A stretch of 64,000 nucleotides of DNA, from NCBI RefSeq assembly GCF_036226405.1, contig NZ_CP108464.1, forward strand, positions 4,402,001 through 4,466,000, read 5' to 3'. This DNA comes from Streptomyces sp. NBC_01260 (lineage in GTDB: Bacteria > Actinomycetota > Actinomycetes > Streptomycetales > Streptomycetaceae). Positions 28,444 through 37,031 of this stretch are shown here, piece by piece (positions within the stretch are counted from its first letter, which is position 1; each line of letters opens with the position of its first letter). A program made the position numbers and the translations under genes. Under the pieces are notes generated by a model. It worked only from the letters and a program-made list of their open reading frames with translations. It made no database searches and was not told where the DNA came from.

Positions 28444-28519
28444 GTTAAGGAAACATATAAACTCGGACGAGTGACGGGGCCGGAGTCTGCCCGGGCACCC
28501 GGGCAGACGCAGGGAGACG

Positions 28520-29086
28520 ATGGGGCTGATGAGCAGCGAATCCGCGGAGAACGCAGGGGACCGCCAGGACGCGGGCGGGGCCCCCGCGCAGCGTGACGCG
28601 GAGGCGGTCTCGCGCTTCGTCGAGCGGTTCGCGTCCGAGATGACCGAAGCGGGGATGCAGCGGATGGCGTCCCGGGTCTTCGCCGCCCTGCTCGCCGACG
28701 ACGACGCCTCGATGACCTCGGCCGAGCTCGCCCTGGCGCTGCAGATCAGCCCGGCCGCCGTGTCCGGCGCGGTGAACTACCTCACCCAGGTCAGCATGGT
28801 CGGCCGCGAACGCGAACCGGGCTCGCGCCGCGACCGCTACCGCCTGCACAACGAGATCTGGTACACCACCTTCGCCAGCCGCGACCAGGTGCTGACCCGC
28901 TGGGAGCGCACCCTCCGGGAGGGGGCCCGCACGCTCGGCGAGCACACGCCCGCCGGTGCCCGGATCGCCGAGACGGCGGCGTTCTTCGAGTTCCTGCAGT
29001 CGGAGCTGGAGGGGCTGATGGCCCGCTGGCACGACCACCGCAAGACGCTCGACCTCCCGACGGCCGACGGCTACACGGGCGCCTGA
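28520..29086 (+). CDS. GbsR/MarR family transcriptional regulator
   Basis: The product has 188 residues from ATG 28520 (AGGGAG upstream). The winged HTH reads MTSAELALALQISPAAVSGAVNYL then VGREREPGSRRDRYRL (wing), followed by a long helical C-terminal dimerisation part. The family represses adjacent efflux or osmolyte genes and is released by a small ligand. The palindrome in the shared promoter is its likely site, so it should repress itself and the ABC exporter. Confidence 0.9.
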   Translation: MGLMSSESAENAGDRQDAGGAPAQRDAEAVSRFVERFASEMTEAGMQRMASRVFAALLADDDASMTSAELALALQISPAAVSGAVNYLTQVSMVGREREPGSRRDRYRLHNEIWYTTFASRDQVLTRWERTLREGARTLGEHTPAGARIAETAAFFEFLQSELEGLMARWHDHRKTLDLPTADGYTGA

Positions 29087-29131
29087 AGGCACCCGCACGC
29101 CGGTCCGGCGCGGGGGAGGCACTCGGGGGAG

Positions 29132-29989
29132 CTACCCCGCCGGCACCGGCAGCATCAGCCCCCACGCGCCCGCCCGCACCGTCCAGGTGCGCGTCCTCAC
29201 CGGCCCGCCGACCTGTATGTCCGCGCGGTAGCGGAAGTCCGCGCCGGAGACCGTGACGGCCTTGGCCTCCGTGGTGACCGGGTCGCCGTCCGGCGGGTGG
29301 ATCGTCACCTCCGCGAGGCCGCCGTCGCCGCACCCCGAGGTCACCGTCACCGATTCGACCGGGCGGTCCAGATCGTTCAGCAGGACGCCGTCCGCCTCGA
29401 TCCGCAGCCGGTGCGTGCGCAGCGGGGCGGGCAGGGCCGCGGGCGCCGGGTGCACCAGGGTCCGGACCAGGGAGCGGCAGGTGTCCCAGACCGCGGTGAC
29501 GCCCGAGTGGACGGCCTCCGTGCCCGGTGCGCCGCTCGGGGCCGGGATGCGCAGCGCACCCAGGACCACTCCGTCGCTGTCGTCGACCAGCAGGTCCAGC
29601 CGTCGCACCGCACCGTCGAGCGCGGTGCGGGCCGCCGCCACCGCACTCGTCGGCACGCCGAGTGAACGGGCGAGTTCCAGTGCCGCCGCGGCGCCGACCG
29701 GGATCAGCGAAAGGGTGCTTCCGGCCGGTTCCCGCTCCCGGTGCAGCTGGGCCACCGCCCGCCTCAGCGCCCGGTCGTCACCGACCACCACCGGCCGCCG
29801 GCCGCCCCTGCGGGAGAGGGCCCGGGCGAATTCCTCGGGCCCGTCGGGGAGGCAGATCTTGGCGTGCGAGCCGGCGCTCAGCACGTCCCTCGCGATCCGC
29901 ACGGACTCGCCGTCCGTCCGGCGGGCGACCGGATCGATCACCACCAGCAGACGGGGCGCACCGTTACCGGGGGGCTGGGCAGCCGACAC
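29132..29989 (-). CDS. Diacylglycerol/lipid-kinase-like protein with degenerate catalytic motif
   Basis: The product has 285 residues from GTG 29989, with AAGGA 6-7 nt upstream; the longer frame starts only with TTG 30022. The layout is that of the DagK/LCB5 catalytic domain: VVIDPVARRTDG for the first strand, and LIPVGAAAALELARSLGVP for the glycine-loop segment usually written LPLGTGNDFA. The nucleotide motif GGDGT is replaced by VGDDRA. Loss of both GGDGT and GTGN suggests it no longer phosphorylates lipids. It may bind lipid or be structural. S. coelicolor has, from memory, a DagK-like gene here beside purA. Confidence 0.72.
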   Translation of the reverse strand: MSAAQPPGNGAPRLLVVIDPVARRTDGESVRIARDVLSAGSHAKICLPDGPEEFARALSRRGGRRPVVVGDDRALRRAVAQLHREREPAGSTLSLIPVGAAAALELARSLGVPTSAVAAARTALDGAVRRLDLLVDDSDGVVLGALRIPAPSGAPGTEAVHSGVTAVWDTCRSLVRTLVHPAPAALPAPLRTHRLRIEADGVLLNDLDRPVESVTVTSGCGDGGLAEVTIHPPDGDPVTTEAKAVTVSGADFRYRADIQVGGPVRTRTWTVRAGAWGLMLPVPAG

Positions 29990-30023
29990 CTCGGTCCTTC
30001 CTCGGGTAGCATCTTGGTGCAAG

Positions 30024-30051
30024 AGCCCCTTGCGCTATTGCGCCAGGGGCT
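30024..30051. promoter_or_regulatory. Hairpin between DagK-like gene and purA
   Basis: AGCCCCTTGCGC (30024-30035) pairs with GCGCCAGGGGCT (30040-30051), one mismatch, around the loop TATT. It lies 125 bp upstream of purA and just ahead of the opposite gene's start, so a terminator function for either is not obvious. It may be a 5'-leader element of the purA transcript. Confidence 0.4.
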
Positions 30052-30175
30052 TGGTCTATTCCGGGGCACCCGGTTCGACGGTTCAGGCCGTGTCGTACAA
30101 CGTCGTGCGGCATGCACGGCGTTTACGTACGCCCCCTGACCTTGGACATGCCCCGCCCGGAAGGGGTGTACGCCT

Positions 30176-31459
30176 GTGCCCGCACTTGTGCTGCTCGGTG
30201 CTCAGTGGGGTGACGAGGGCAAGGGGAAGGCCACCGACCTCCTCGGTGGATCCGTGGACTATGTGGTGCGATACCAAGGCGGCAACAATGCCGGCCACAC
30301 GGTGGTCGTCGGCGACCAGAAGTACGCACTGCATCTCCTCCCCTCCGGAATCCTGTCACCGGGGTGTACCCCGGTCATCGGAAACGGTGTCGTGGTCGAC
30401 CCGGCCGTCCTGCTCTCCGAGCTGAGTGGGCTGAACGACCGCGGCGTGGACACGTCCAAGCTGCTGATCAGCGGTAACGCCCATTTGATCACCCCGTACA
30501 ACGTCACCGTCGACAAGGTGACGGAACGGTTCCTCGGTAAGCGCAAGATCGGCACGACCGGGCGCGGTATCGGCCCGACGTACGCCGACAAGATCAACCG
30601 GGTCGGCATCCGCGTCCAGGACCTCTACGACGAGTCGATCCTGGAGCAGAAGGTCGAGGCGGCCCTGGAGCAGAAGAACCAGCTTCTGGCCAAGGTCTTC
30701 AACCGCCGCGCGATCGAGGCCGGCAAGGTCGTCGAGGACATGCTCCAGTACGCGGAGCAGATCAAGCCCTTCGTCGCCGACACGACGCTGATCCTGAACA
30801 ACGCCATCGACGAGGGCAAGGTCGTCCTCTTCGAGGGCGGTCAGGGCACGCTGCTCGACGTCGACCACGGCACGTATCCCTTCGTCACCTCGTCGAACCC
30901 GACCGCGGGCGGCGCCTGCACCGGTTCCGGCGTGGGCCCGACGAAGATCAGCCGGGTCATCGGCATCCTCAAGGCCTATACGACGCGCGTCGGCGCCGGT
31001 CCGTTCCCGACGGAGCTGCTCGACGAGGACGGCGAGGCGCTGCGCCGGATCGGTGGCGAGCGCGGTGTCACCACCGGCCGCGACCGCCGCTGCGGCTGGT
31101 TCGACGCCCCGATCGCGCGGTACGCGACCCGGGTCAACGGCCTGACCGACTTCTTCCTCACCAAGCTCGACGTCCTCACCGGCTGGGAGCAGATCCCGGT
31201 GTGTGTGGCGTACGAGATCGACGGCAAGCGCGTCGAGGAGCTCCCGTACAACCAGACCGACTTCCACCACGCGAAGCCGGTCTACGAGATGCTGCCGGGC
31301 TGGTCCGAGGACATCACCAAGGCGAAGACCTTCGCCGACCTGCCGAAGAACGCGCAGGGTTACGTGAAGGCGCTGGAGGAGATGTCCGGCGCCCCGATCT
31401 CCGCGATCGGGGTCGGCCCCGGCCGGACCGAGACGATCGAGATCAACTCGTTCCTGTAA
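30176..31459 (+). CDS. purA: Adenylosuccinate synthetase
   Basis: The product has 427 residues from GTG 30176 (AAGGGG 9-10 nt upstream). The GTP-binding motif [16 protein letters not shown] at the N-terminus, [29 protein letters not shown] and [14 protein letters not shown] are the family's signature segments. It joins IMP and aspartate, using GTP, in the first committed step to AMP. Length is normal. A strong terminator follows. Confidence 0.98.
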   Translation: MPALVLLGAQWGDEGKGKATDLLGGSVDYVVRYQGGNNAGHTVVVGDQKYALHLLPSGILSPGCTPVIGNGVVVDPAVLLSELSGLNDRGVDTSKLLISGNAHLITPYNVTVDKVTERFLGKRKIGTTGRGIGPTYADKINRVGIRVQDLYDESILEQKVEAALEQKNQLLAKVFNRRAIEAGKVVEDMLQYAEQIKPFVADTTLILNNAIDEGKVVLFEGGQGTLLDVDHGTYPFVTSSNPTAGGACTGSGVGPTKISRVIGILKAYTTRVGAGPFPTELLDEDGEALRRIGGERGVTTGRDRRCGWFDAPIARYATRVNGLTDFFLTKLDVLTGWEQIPVCVAYEIDGKRVEELPYNQTDFHHAKPVYEMLPGWSEDITKAKTFADLPKNAQGYVKALEEMSGAPISAIGVGPGRTETIEINSFL

Positions 31460-31475
31460 GCGCACGGGAGCGGAC

Positions 31476-31510
31476 GGAGGGCCGGGGCGGCGCATGTGCC
31501 CCGGCCCTCC
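31476..31510. terminator. Terminator between purA and convergent gene
   Basis: A perfect 13-bp stem (31476-31488 with 31498-31510), with a 9-nt loop. Confidence 0.88.
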
Positions 31511-31547
31511 CGCGTACCCGCTCCCGGCCCTCCTCGCGTGCCCGCGC

Positions 31548-33092
31548 TCACCCCTCCCCGCAGATCCGCAGCCCCTCCGGCGTCGCGCAGGGCAGGTGGC
31601 CGTGGGTGCGGACGACGTCCTGGCCGCTGCCCCGGCTGAGGTAGGCCAGGAAGCTGGAGGCCAGTGAGTCGGCGGGCGGGCTGCCGTAGGTGTACGCGTA
31701 CTCGATCTCCCGGTACGGGTAGCGGCTGGTCCCGATCGTGTCGACGGACGGGGCGTCGCCGTCGATGGCGATCTGGTGCGCCCCGGCGGGCTTGGTGCCG
31801 GAGCGCAGTTCGCTGTAGCCGATCGCGCCGTCGAGGCGGCCGACCTCGGCCAGGACCTGCTCGGTGGAGTCGAGTTCGCAGCGGATGACGGCGGCCCGCG
31901 GGTCGTCCTTCGTGGTGCAGTCGCGGGAGGACTGGGCGGGCTCGTTGCGGCCCAGGACCCGGCGCTGGAAGACCTCGCGGGTGCCGGAGTTGGCGTCCCG
32001 GCTGACCAGCAGTACGGGGAGGTCGGGGCCGCCCAGCTCGCTCCAGTCGCGGATGTCGCCCCGGTAGATCCGGCGGACGGTGTCGCCGGTCAGGTTCTTC
32101 AGCGGGACCCGGTCGTTGACGACCAGGCGGAAGAGCGAGACGGCGACGCGGTTCTCGCGCAGTTGGGGGAAGCCGCTCGGCTTGGGGCCGTCGGAGAGGG
32201 CCACGAGGGCGGGTGAGCCGGACTTCCCGGCCTCGGAGCCCCGGTCGGCCAGTTCCCGTATCCCGGCGGTGCTGCCGTGCGCGTCCACGGTGACGGTGGC
32301 CCCCTCGCACGCCTTGCCGTACTTCACCGCCAGCTCCCGCAGGACCGGTGCGAAGGCGGTGGAGCCGGTCAGGGTCAGCTCGCCGCGGGCGCAGCCGATC
32401 GGGGGCGGGGTGTCGTCCCGGACCAGGATGATGGAGGCCAGGGTGACGACGCAGACGGTCAGCGCGACGGTGATGAACCGGGCGGCCCGGCCGAACAGCG
32501 GGGGCTTCTCGTCGGGGCGGGCCGCCTTGTTCGGCGTCACCTCGCCGTCCCGGATGCCGCCGGTGACCCGGATCGGGCTGCCCACGTGTGAACCGGTCAG
32601 CAGGACCAGGAGCTTGAAGTGCTCGCCCCGGTTGAGCGGGACGCGCGGCAGCCGGATGAGGGAGCCGGTCTCGCGGAGTCCGGCGGCCGGGGTGAAGTGG
32701 TCCATCAGGTGGTCCGCGCCGGGCGAGTGGGTGACGGCGATTCCGCGAACCCGGCGTTCGGTGAACTCGACCACCAGGCCGTGGAGTTGTTCGTCGGGGC
32801 CGGTGTAGTCGCCGCGGGTGATGGACTGCGAGCCGTCGTTCTCGATGCGCAGCAGGACGAGCGTGGCGTCGGACATGTCCGGGGTCTCGTCGAAGAGCCC
32901 GAGCCGGACGTTGGCCCGGCCCTGGCTGACGTCGCTGCCGATCGGCGTGTCCATCTGCACCCGGTAGCCGATGCGTTTGCGGCGGGGCACCCGGCGTTCG
33001 TACCAGAGCACGCCGATGGAGGCGAGGACGCCCAGTACGGCGGTGAGCACGGCCACGATGTTCTCGGCGCTGAACCACTCCACGGCCTTCAC
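31548..33092 (-). CDS. Two-pass membrane protein with extracellular PstS-like binding domain
   Basis: The product has 514 residues from GTG 33092. A first membrane helix (about 10-30) is followed by WYERRVPRRKRIGYR, so by the positive-inside rule the next region (about 35-205) should be cytosolic. A second helix (about 208-230) leads to a PstS-like domain (about 240-505): LTLTGSTAFAPVLRELAVKY, VDAHGSTAGIRELADRGSE, LLVSRDANSGTREVFQRRVL. Phosphate-binding Ser/Thr/Arg signatures are recognisable. A binding domain tied to a cytosolic region suggests sensing, not transport, since no pst permease genes are nearby. Ligand unproven. Confidence 0.78.
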   Translation of the reverse strand: MKAVEWFSAENIVAVLTAVLGVLASIGVLWYERRVPRRKRIGYRVQMDTPIGSDVSQGRANVRLGLFDETPDMSDATLVLLRIENDGSQSITRGDYTGPDEQLHGLVVEFTERRVRGIAVTHSPGADHLMDHFTPAAGLRETGSLIRLPRVPLNRGEHFKLLVLLTGSHVGSPIRVTGGIRDGEVTPNKAARPDEKPPLFGRAARFITVALTVCVVTLASIILVRDDTPPPIGCARGELTLTGSTAFAPVLRELAVKYGKACEGATVTVDAHGSTAGIRELADRGSEAGKSGSPALVALSDGPKPSGFPQLRENRVAVSLFRLVVNDRVPLKNLTGDTVRRIYRGDIRDWSELGGPDLPVLLVSRDANSGTREVFQRRVLGRNEPAQSSRDCTTKDDPRAAVIRCELDSTEQVLAEVGRLDGAIGYSELRSGTKPAGAHQIAIDGDAPSVDTIGTSRYPYREIEYAYTYGSPPADSLASSFLAYLSRGSGQDVVRTHGHLPCATPEGLRICGEG

Positions 33093-33260
33093 CAGCTCCC
33101 CCCGGGGTGCCCGCGCACCCGCGCCGCCGGTCTGCGGTTCGCGCCACCGTACGTGTGTGGCAAGGGAGTTGGGGCCGTCGGGCGAGACCTTCGGCCGACG
33201 TTCGCCTGCTGTTCGCCGTGCGGTCGGGGGTGCGGTGCGACCGGGCGGATACCGGGTGCT

Positions 33261-33300
33261 GGTCTAGACCTTGACAGGTCCAGACCAGTGGGGGTTGGGT
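33261..33300 (+). promoter_or_regulatory. Chitinase promoter with DasR-type direct repeats
   Basis: GGTCTAGACC (33261-33270), TTGACA (33271-33276, -35) and GGTCCAGACC (33277-33286) follow one another, and a TTGGGT -10 box (33295-33300) comes 18 bp after the -35. Direct repeats around the -35 box are the known layout of Streptomyces chitinase promoters, and the repeats resemble the DasR site TGGTCTAGACCA. Repression relieved by glucosamine-6-phosphate is expected. Confidence 0.85.
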
Positions 33301-33363
33301 GTCGGGGTGCCGGGACGCATGCCGGAGCCCGTTCGGTGTGCCCTGCCGAAGGAGTGAGCAGCG

Positions 33364-34242
33364 CTGAACCGCATCAAGAGCCTTCTGACCGCACTGAGCG
33401 CCGTCGTCGCGACGGCTGCCTTCCTTCCCGCCGCGGCGCATGCGGCGGCCCCCGCCCCCGTCGCCTCGTGCGCGCCGCTGTGGAGTTCCTCGACGGCCTA
33501 TACGGCCGGCGGCGCCGTCTCGCACCACGGCCGCAACTGGACGGCCAAATGGTGGACGCGGAACGAGAATCCGGGCGCCACCACCGTGTGGCAGGACGGC
33601 GGAGCCTGTACGGGCGGGGTCGGTGACTTCGTCATCAGCGAGGCGGAGTTCGACAGGATCTTCCCGGACCGCGACCCCTTCTACACGTACCAGGGGCTGA
33701 TCGACGCCCTGCACGCCTACCCGCGCTTCGCGAACACCGGGACCGAGGCGATGCGGAGCCGGGAGGCGGCGGCGTTCCTGACGCACGCCGACTTCGAGTC
33801 GGTCGGCCTCAAGTGCGTGAAGGAGATCAACGAGGCCAACTACTGGATCAAGTGCGACTACAGCCAGCCCTTCGGCTGCCCGGCCGGGCAGTCCGCGTAC
33901 TACGGTCGCGGCCCGATCATGTTCAGCTGGAACTTCAACTACAAGCCCGCCGGTGACGCGCTCGGCCTCGACCTGCTGAACAACCCGTGGCTGGTCGAGC
34001 GGGACCCGTCGGTCGCCTGGCAGACCGCGCTCTGGTACTGGAACACCCAGAACGGTCCCGGCACCATGACCTCGCACGAGGCCATGGTCGGCGGCGCCGG
34101 ATTCGGCGAGACGATCCGCTCGCTCAACGGCGCGCTGGAGTGCGACGGCGGCAATCCCGCATCGGTGCGGGCGCGGGTCGCCAAGTACGAGCGGATCACC
34201 GGCATCATCGGCACGAACCCGGGTTCCGGACTCACCTGCTGA
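33364..34242 (+). CDS. Secreted GH19 chitinase paralogue with CTG start and altered active site
   Basis: The frame begins at CTG 33364, 9 nt after GAAGGAG (33348-33354). A TGA at 33355-33357 closes the frame upstream, and no ATG/GTG/TTG precedes the signal peptide, so CTG is the inferred start (292 residues). Residues 1-27 are a Sec signal ending AHA, about 35-82 a CBM5/12 chitin-binding module (WSSSTAYTAGGAVS and WTAKWWTRNENPG), and about 88-292 a GH19 domain. Both catalytic Glu are kept (145 and 154), but SHETGG reads DFESVG and GPIQLSW reads GPIMFSW. Substrate preference may have shifted. The Gly/Pro linker of its neighbour is missing. Confidence 0.85.
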   Translation: MNRIKSLLTALSAVVATAAFLPAAAHAAAPAPVASCAPLWSSSTAYTAGGAVSHHGRNWTAKWWTRNENPGATTVWQDGGACTGGVGDFVISEAEFDRIFPDRDPFYTYQGLIDALHAYPRFANTGTEAMRSREAAAFLTHADFESVGLKCVKEINEANYWIKCDYSQPFGCPAGQSAYYGRGPIMFSWNFNYKPAGDALGLDLLNNPWLVERDPSVAWQTALWYWNTQNGPGTMTSHEAMVGGAGFGETIRSLNGALECDGGNPASVRARVAKYERITGIIGTNPGSGLTC

Positions 34243-34309
34243 CGGCGCGACAGGTGTGAGGGCAAGGGTGCGCGGCTGACCGGTCGGACAGTAGGGCGTC
34301 CCGAATGCT

Positions 34310-34344
34310 GGACGGGCCCGAAGGTTTTACCTTCGGGCCCGTCC
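34310..34344 (+). terminator. Terminator after first chitinase
   Basis: A perfect 15-bp stem (34310-34324 with 34330-34344) with a TTTTA loop. It separates the two chitinase transcription units. Confidence 0.88.
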
Positions 34345-34467
34345 CCGTTCCGGGTGAGGGCGCGGAGTGACTCCCTCCGGAATAGGCCCTGTTGAGGGCG
34401 CCTGTGGCCTGTGAGGGCGGCGGTGCCTCCGTGCGGGGGTGGCGGGCTGGGAAGGTTTCCTTACGAT

Positions 34468-34507
34468 GGTCTGGACCTTGACAGGTCCAGACCAGCAGCG
34501 CTTGAGT
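34468..34507 (+). promoter_or_regulatory. Second chitinase promoter with DasR-type repeats
   Basis: GGTCTGGACC (34468-34477), TTGACA (34478-34483) and GGTCCAGACC (34484-34493) are followed after 18 bp by TTGAGT (34502-34507). The arrangement is the same as before the upstream chitinase, so the promoter was duplicated with the gene. Confidence 0.85.
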
Positions 34508-34569
34508 GTCGGCACCCCCCATGGCGGCGCACCGATGAGCTCGGTGCGCCGCGCCGAAGGAGTGTTCAC

Positions 34570-35463
34570 ATGATCAGACGCATCATGGGCGTGCTCGCCG
34601 CGCTGGGCGCGGTCGTCGCGGCGCTTGTCGTCCTTCCCGCCACCACCGCATCGGCGGCCGACTGCGCGGCTGCCTGGAACTCCTCGTCCGTCTACACGGG
34701 CGGCGGCGCCGCCTCGTACAACGGGCACAACTGGACCGCCAAGTGGTGGACCCAGAACGAGAAGCCCGGCAGCTCCGACGTCTGGGCCGATCAGGGCAGT
34801 TGCGGGAGCGGCGGCACGGACCCGGGCGGCCCCGGCTCGTCCGACGGCTTCGTCGTCAGCGAGGCGCAGTTCAACCAGATGTTCCCGGGCCGGAGTTCCT
34901 TCTACACCTACAGTGGTCTCACCGCCGCGCTGAGCGCCTACCCGGGCTTCGCCAACACCGGCAGCGACACGGTGAAGAAGCAGGAGGCGGCCGCGTTCCT
35001 GGCCAACGTCAGCCACGAGACCGGCGGCCTGGTGTACGTGGTCGAGCAGAACACGGCCAACTACCCCCACTACTGCGACAGCAGCCAGCCCTACGGCTGT
35101 CCCGCGGGCCAGTCCGCGTACTACGGCCGCGGCCCGATCCAGCTCAGCTGGAACTTCAACTACAAGGCCGCCGGTGACGCTCTCGGCATCGACCTGCTGG
35201 GCAACCCCTACCTGGTCGAGCAGAACGCCGCGGTGGCCTGGAAGACCGGCCTCTGGTACTGGAACACCCAGAACGGACCCGGCACCATGACGGCCCACAA
35301 CGCCATGGTGAACGGCGCCGGATTCGGTGAGACGATCCGCTCGATCAACGGCTCCATCGAGTGCAACGGCGGCAACCCCGCCCAGGTCCAGAGCCGGATC
35401 GACAAGTACCAGGCCTTCGTGTCGATCCTCGGCACGACGCCCGGATCGAACCTGAGCTGCTGA
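34570..35463 (+). CDS. Secreted GH19 chitinase
   Basis: The product has 297 residues from ATG 34570 (GAAGGAG 8 nt upstream). Residues 1-29 are a signal peptide (cleavage after ASA), about 32-78 a CBM5/12 module (WNSSSVYTGGGAASYNGHNW and WTAKWWTQNEKPG), about 79-93 a Gly/Pro linker, and about 94-297 a GH19 domain. Catalytic Glu150 (SHETGG) and Glu159 match the E68/E77 pair of S. coelicolor ChiG; YYGRGPIQLSWNFNY is canonical. It would hydrolyse chitin outside the cell, and GH19 enzymes also inhibit fungal growth. It is a paralogue of the preceding gene. Confidence 0.95.
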   Translation: MIRRIMGVLAALGAVVAALVVLPATTASAADCAAAWNSSSVYTGGGAASYNGHNWTAKWWTQNEKPGSSDVWADQGSCGSGGTDPGGPGSSDGFVVSEAQFNQMFPGRSSFYTYSGLTAALSAYPGFANTGSDTVKKQEAAAFLANVSHETGGLVYVVEQNTANYPHYCDSSQPYGCPAGQSAYYGRGPIQLSWNFNYKAAGDALGIDLLGNPYLVEQNAAVAWKTGLWYWNTQNGPGTMTAHNAMVNGAGFGETIRSINGSIECNGGNPAQVQSRIDKYQAFVSILGTTPGSNLSC

Positions 35464-35480
35464 CCCGCTGAGCTCCCGTC

Positions 35481-35519
35481 GGGGGGCGCCTGGCGGCCTC
35501 ACGGCCGGCGGCGCCCCCC
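35481..35519. terminator. Bidirectional terminator
   Basis: GGGGGGCGCC (35481-35490) pairs perfectly with GGCGCCCCCC (35510-35519). The right arm overlaps the last codons of the convergent PucR gene. Confidence 0.8.
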
Positions 35520-37031
35520 GTTCGGCTGTCCGCCCTCGGTCAGGTCCAGCGCCCGGAACGCCAGCCACAGGTCGTAGCGGGCACTCGGCGTCCGCAGGAG
35601 CGAGCGCTGGAGCACGGTCTCCAGCCGGGTGAGGCGTTTGCGCACACCGGGTACGGAGATGGACAACGCCTTGGCCGTCGGCCCGAGTTGGGCCTCGCAC
35701 TCCAGCCAGGCGCGCAGGGTGGTGTACGGGTCGGAGGCGTTGTCCGCCGCCGCGGGGGTGCCGAGTGGGCCCACCTGCTGGGCCGCCCAGGAGCGGACCG
35801 CCGGGCTGCGCAGGATCTCGTCCAGCGAAAGGACGGGCGCCGCCGCGTCCCCGGCCGGGCGGCCGGACCTGGGCAGGGCGGGTGTGGCGCGGACGGCCAG
35901 GGCCAGATCGAGTGCGGCCTGGTCGGCGACCCGGTTCAGATCCAGGTCCAGCAGCTCGCCGATCAGCCGCAGCCGTGCGGCCAGGGTGTTGCGGTGGATC
36001 TTCAGGTGCGAGGTCGCGTGCGAGGAGAACGCGAGCCAGGACGCGAGGGTCGCCGCGAGTTCCTGACTGCCCGGGTCCTGGCTGCGCCGCGGCAGATGCC
36101 CGAGCAGCGGGGCCAGCAGGGCGTCGGCCCACCGCGCACCCTCGGCGCCGACCACCAGCGCGGGCTCGGGTGCCGAGCCGAAGCCGGCGTGCCGGCCGGG
36201 CAGCCCGCGGGCGACGGCCAGCGCGTGGAAGGCCTGGCGGTACGCGGTCGCCGTGTCGGACAGCGGTACGTCCTGGCTGATGCCCACGACGCAGTCGTCC
36301 ACCACCGCGGCCACCTCCGGGCCGAGCCCCCCGTCCGCCGGTTCCGGTCCCGCCGGCACGATGAGGATCAGATGGCGTGCGTACACCGGGCACCGCACAA
36401 TCCAGGACCGGCCGCCGGAGAGCTCCGTGCAGATCCGGGCCACCTCGTCCCTGCCGCCGCCCGAGCACTCGACGACACAGACCCGGACGGGGTCGGGCAG
36501 GGCGGGCCTCAGCGCGCCCGCCACCTGGTGCGCGATCGACAACTGGCCGGTCATGAGCAGATGCAGCACCGCCTCGCGGCCGCGGGACTCCGCCAGATCG
36601 ACGCGACGGCGCTTGCGCTCGACGGTCTCGGCCGCCCAGCACATGGTGAGCGGCAGGGCCGCGTCGGCGAGGAGCACGGCCAGCCGGTCCGGCAGCGGGC
36701 GCCGGCCGATCACGGCGAGGACCGGTGCGGCGGTGCCCGGCGGGCCTTCCAGGGCGAACAGCAGCGCGGTGTGCGGCCCCCTGTCGAACGAGAGGGAGCG
36801 GGCCCCGAGCGCCGTCAGCTCCCGTGCGCCCTCGGCCGCGAGGGCGGCCGATCCGGCGCTCGCGGCATCCGGGTCCCGGGCGACGCCGTACAGGACGGTG
36901 CCCTCGCGGCCGAGCAGTCCCGCCCAGCCGTCGGCACGGCCGGACACCCAGCGCAGCAGTTCCCGCGAGCCGCCGGAGCGGGCGAGCCCGTGCATCCGTA
37001 TGACGTCGTCGGCGCGACCGCGCGCGTGCAC
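35499..37031 (-). CDS. PucR/CdaR family transcriptional regulator
   Basis: The product has 510 residues from the start at 37031; MHGLARSGG at about residue 13 is an alternative start. A GGDEF-like/CdaR central region (about 170-300) precedes a PucR-type HTH (HLKIHRNTLAARLRLIGELL) and a second similar HTH near the C-terminus (TAKALSISVPGVRKRLTRLE). Two such HTH segments in one chain are unusual. The family activates catabolic genes. It is convergent with the chitinase and divergent from the clamp gene, so self-regulation is the only supported target. Confidence 0.85.
   Translation of the reverse strand: MHARGRADDVIRMHGLARSGGSRELLRWVSGRADGWAGLLGREGTVLYGVARDPDAASAGSAALAAEGARELTALGARSLSFDRGPHTALLFALEGPPGTAAPVLAVIGRRPLPDRLAVLLADAALPLTMCWAAETVERKRRRVDLAESRGREAVLHLLMTGQLSIAHQVAGALRPALPDPVRVCVVECSGGGRDEVARICTELSGGRSWIVRCPVYARHLILIVPAGPEPADGGLGPEVAAVVDDCVVGISQDVPLSDTATAYRQAFHALAVARGLPGRHAGFGSAPEPALVVGAEGARWADALLAPLLGHLPRRSQDPGSQELAATLASWLAFSSHATSHLKIHRNTLAARLRLIGELLDLDLNRVADQAALDLALAVRATPALPRSGRPAGDAAAPVLSLDEILRSPAVRSWAAQQVGPLGTPAAADNASDPYTTLRAWLECEAQLGPTAKALSISVPGVRKRLTRLETVLQRSLLRTPSARYDLWLAFRALDLTEGGQPNGGRRRP

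Noticed and set aside
31360..34077. 905-codon minus-strand frame over the PstS-like and chitinase genes
   Set aside because: Shadow frame that would cross the chitinase promoter and terminator.
33586..34242. Chitinase start at internal GTG 33586
   Set aside because: It would delete the signal peptide and chitin-binding module that are clearly in frame upstream.
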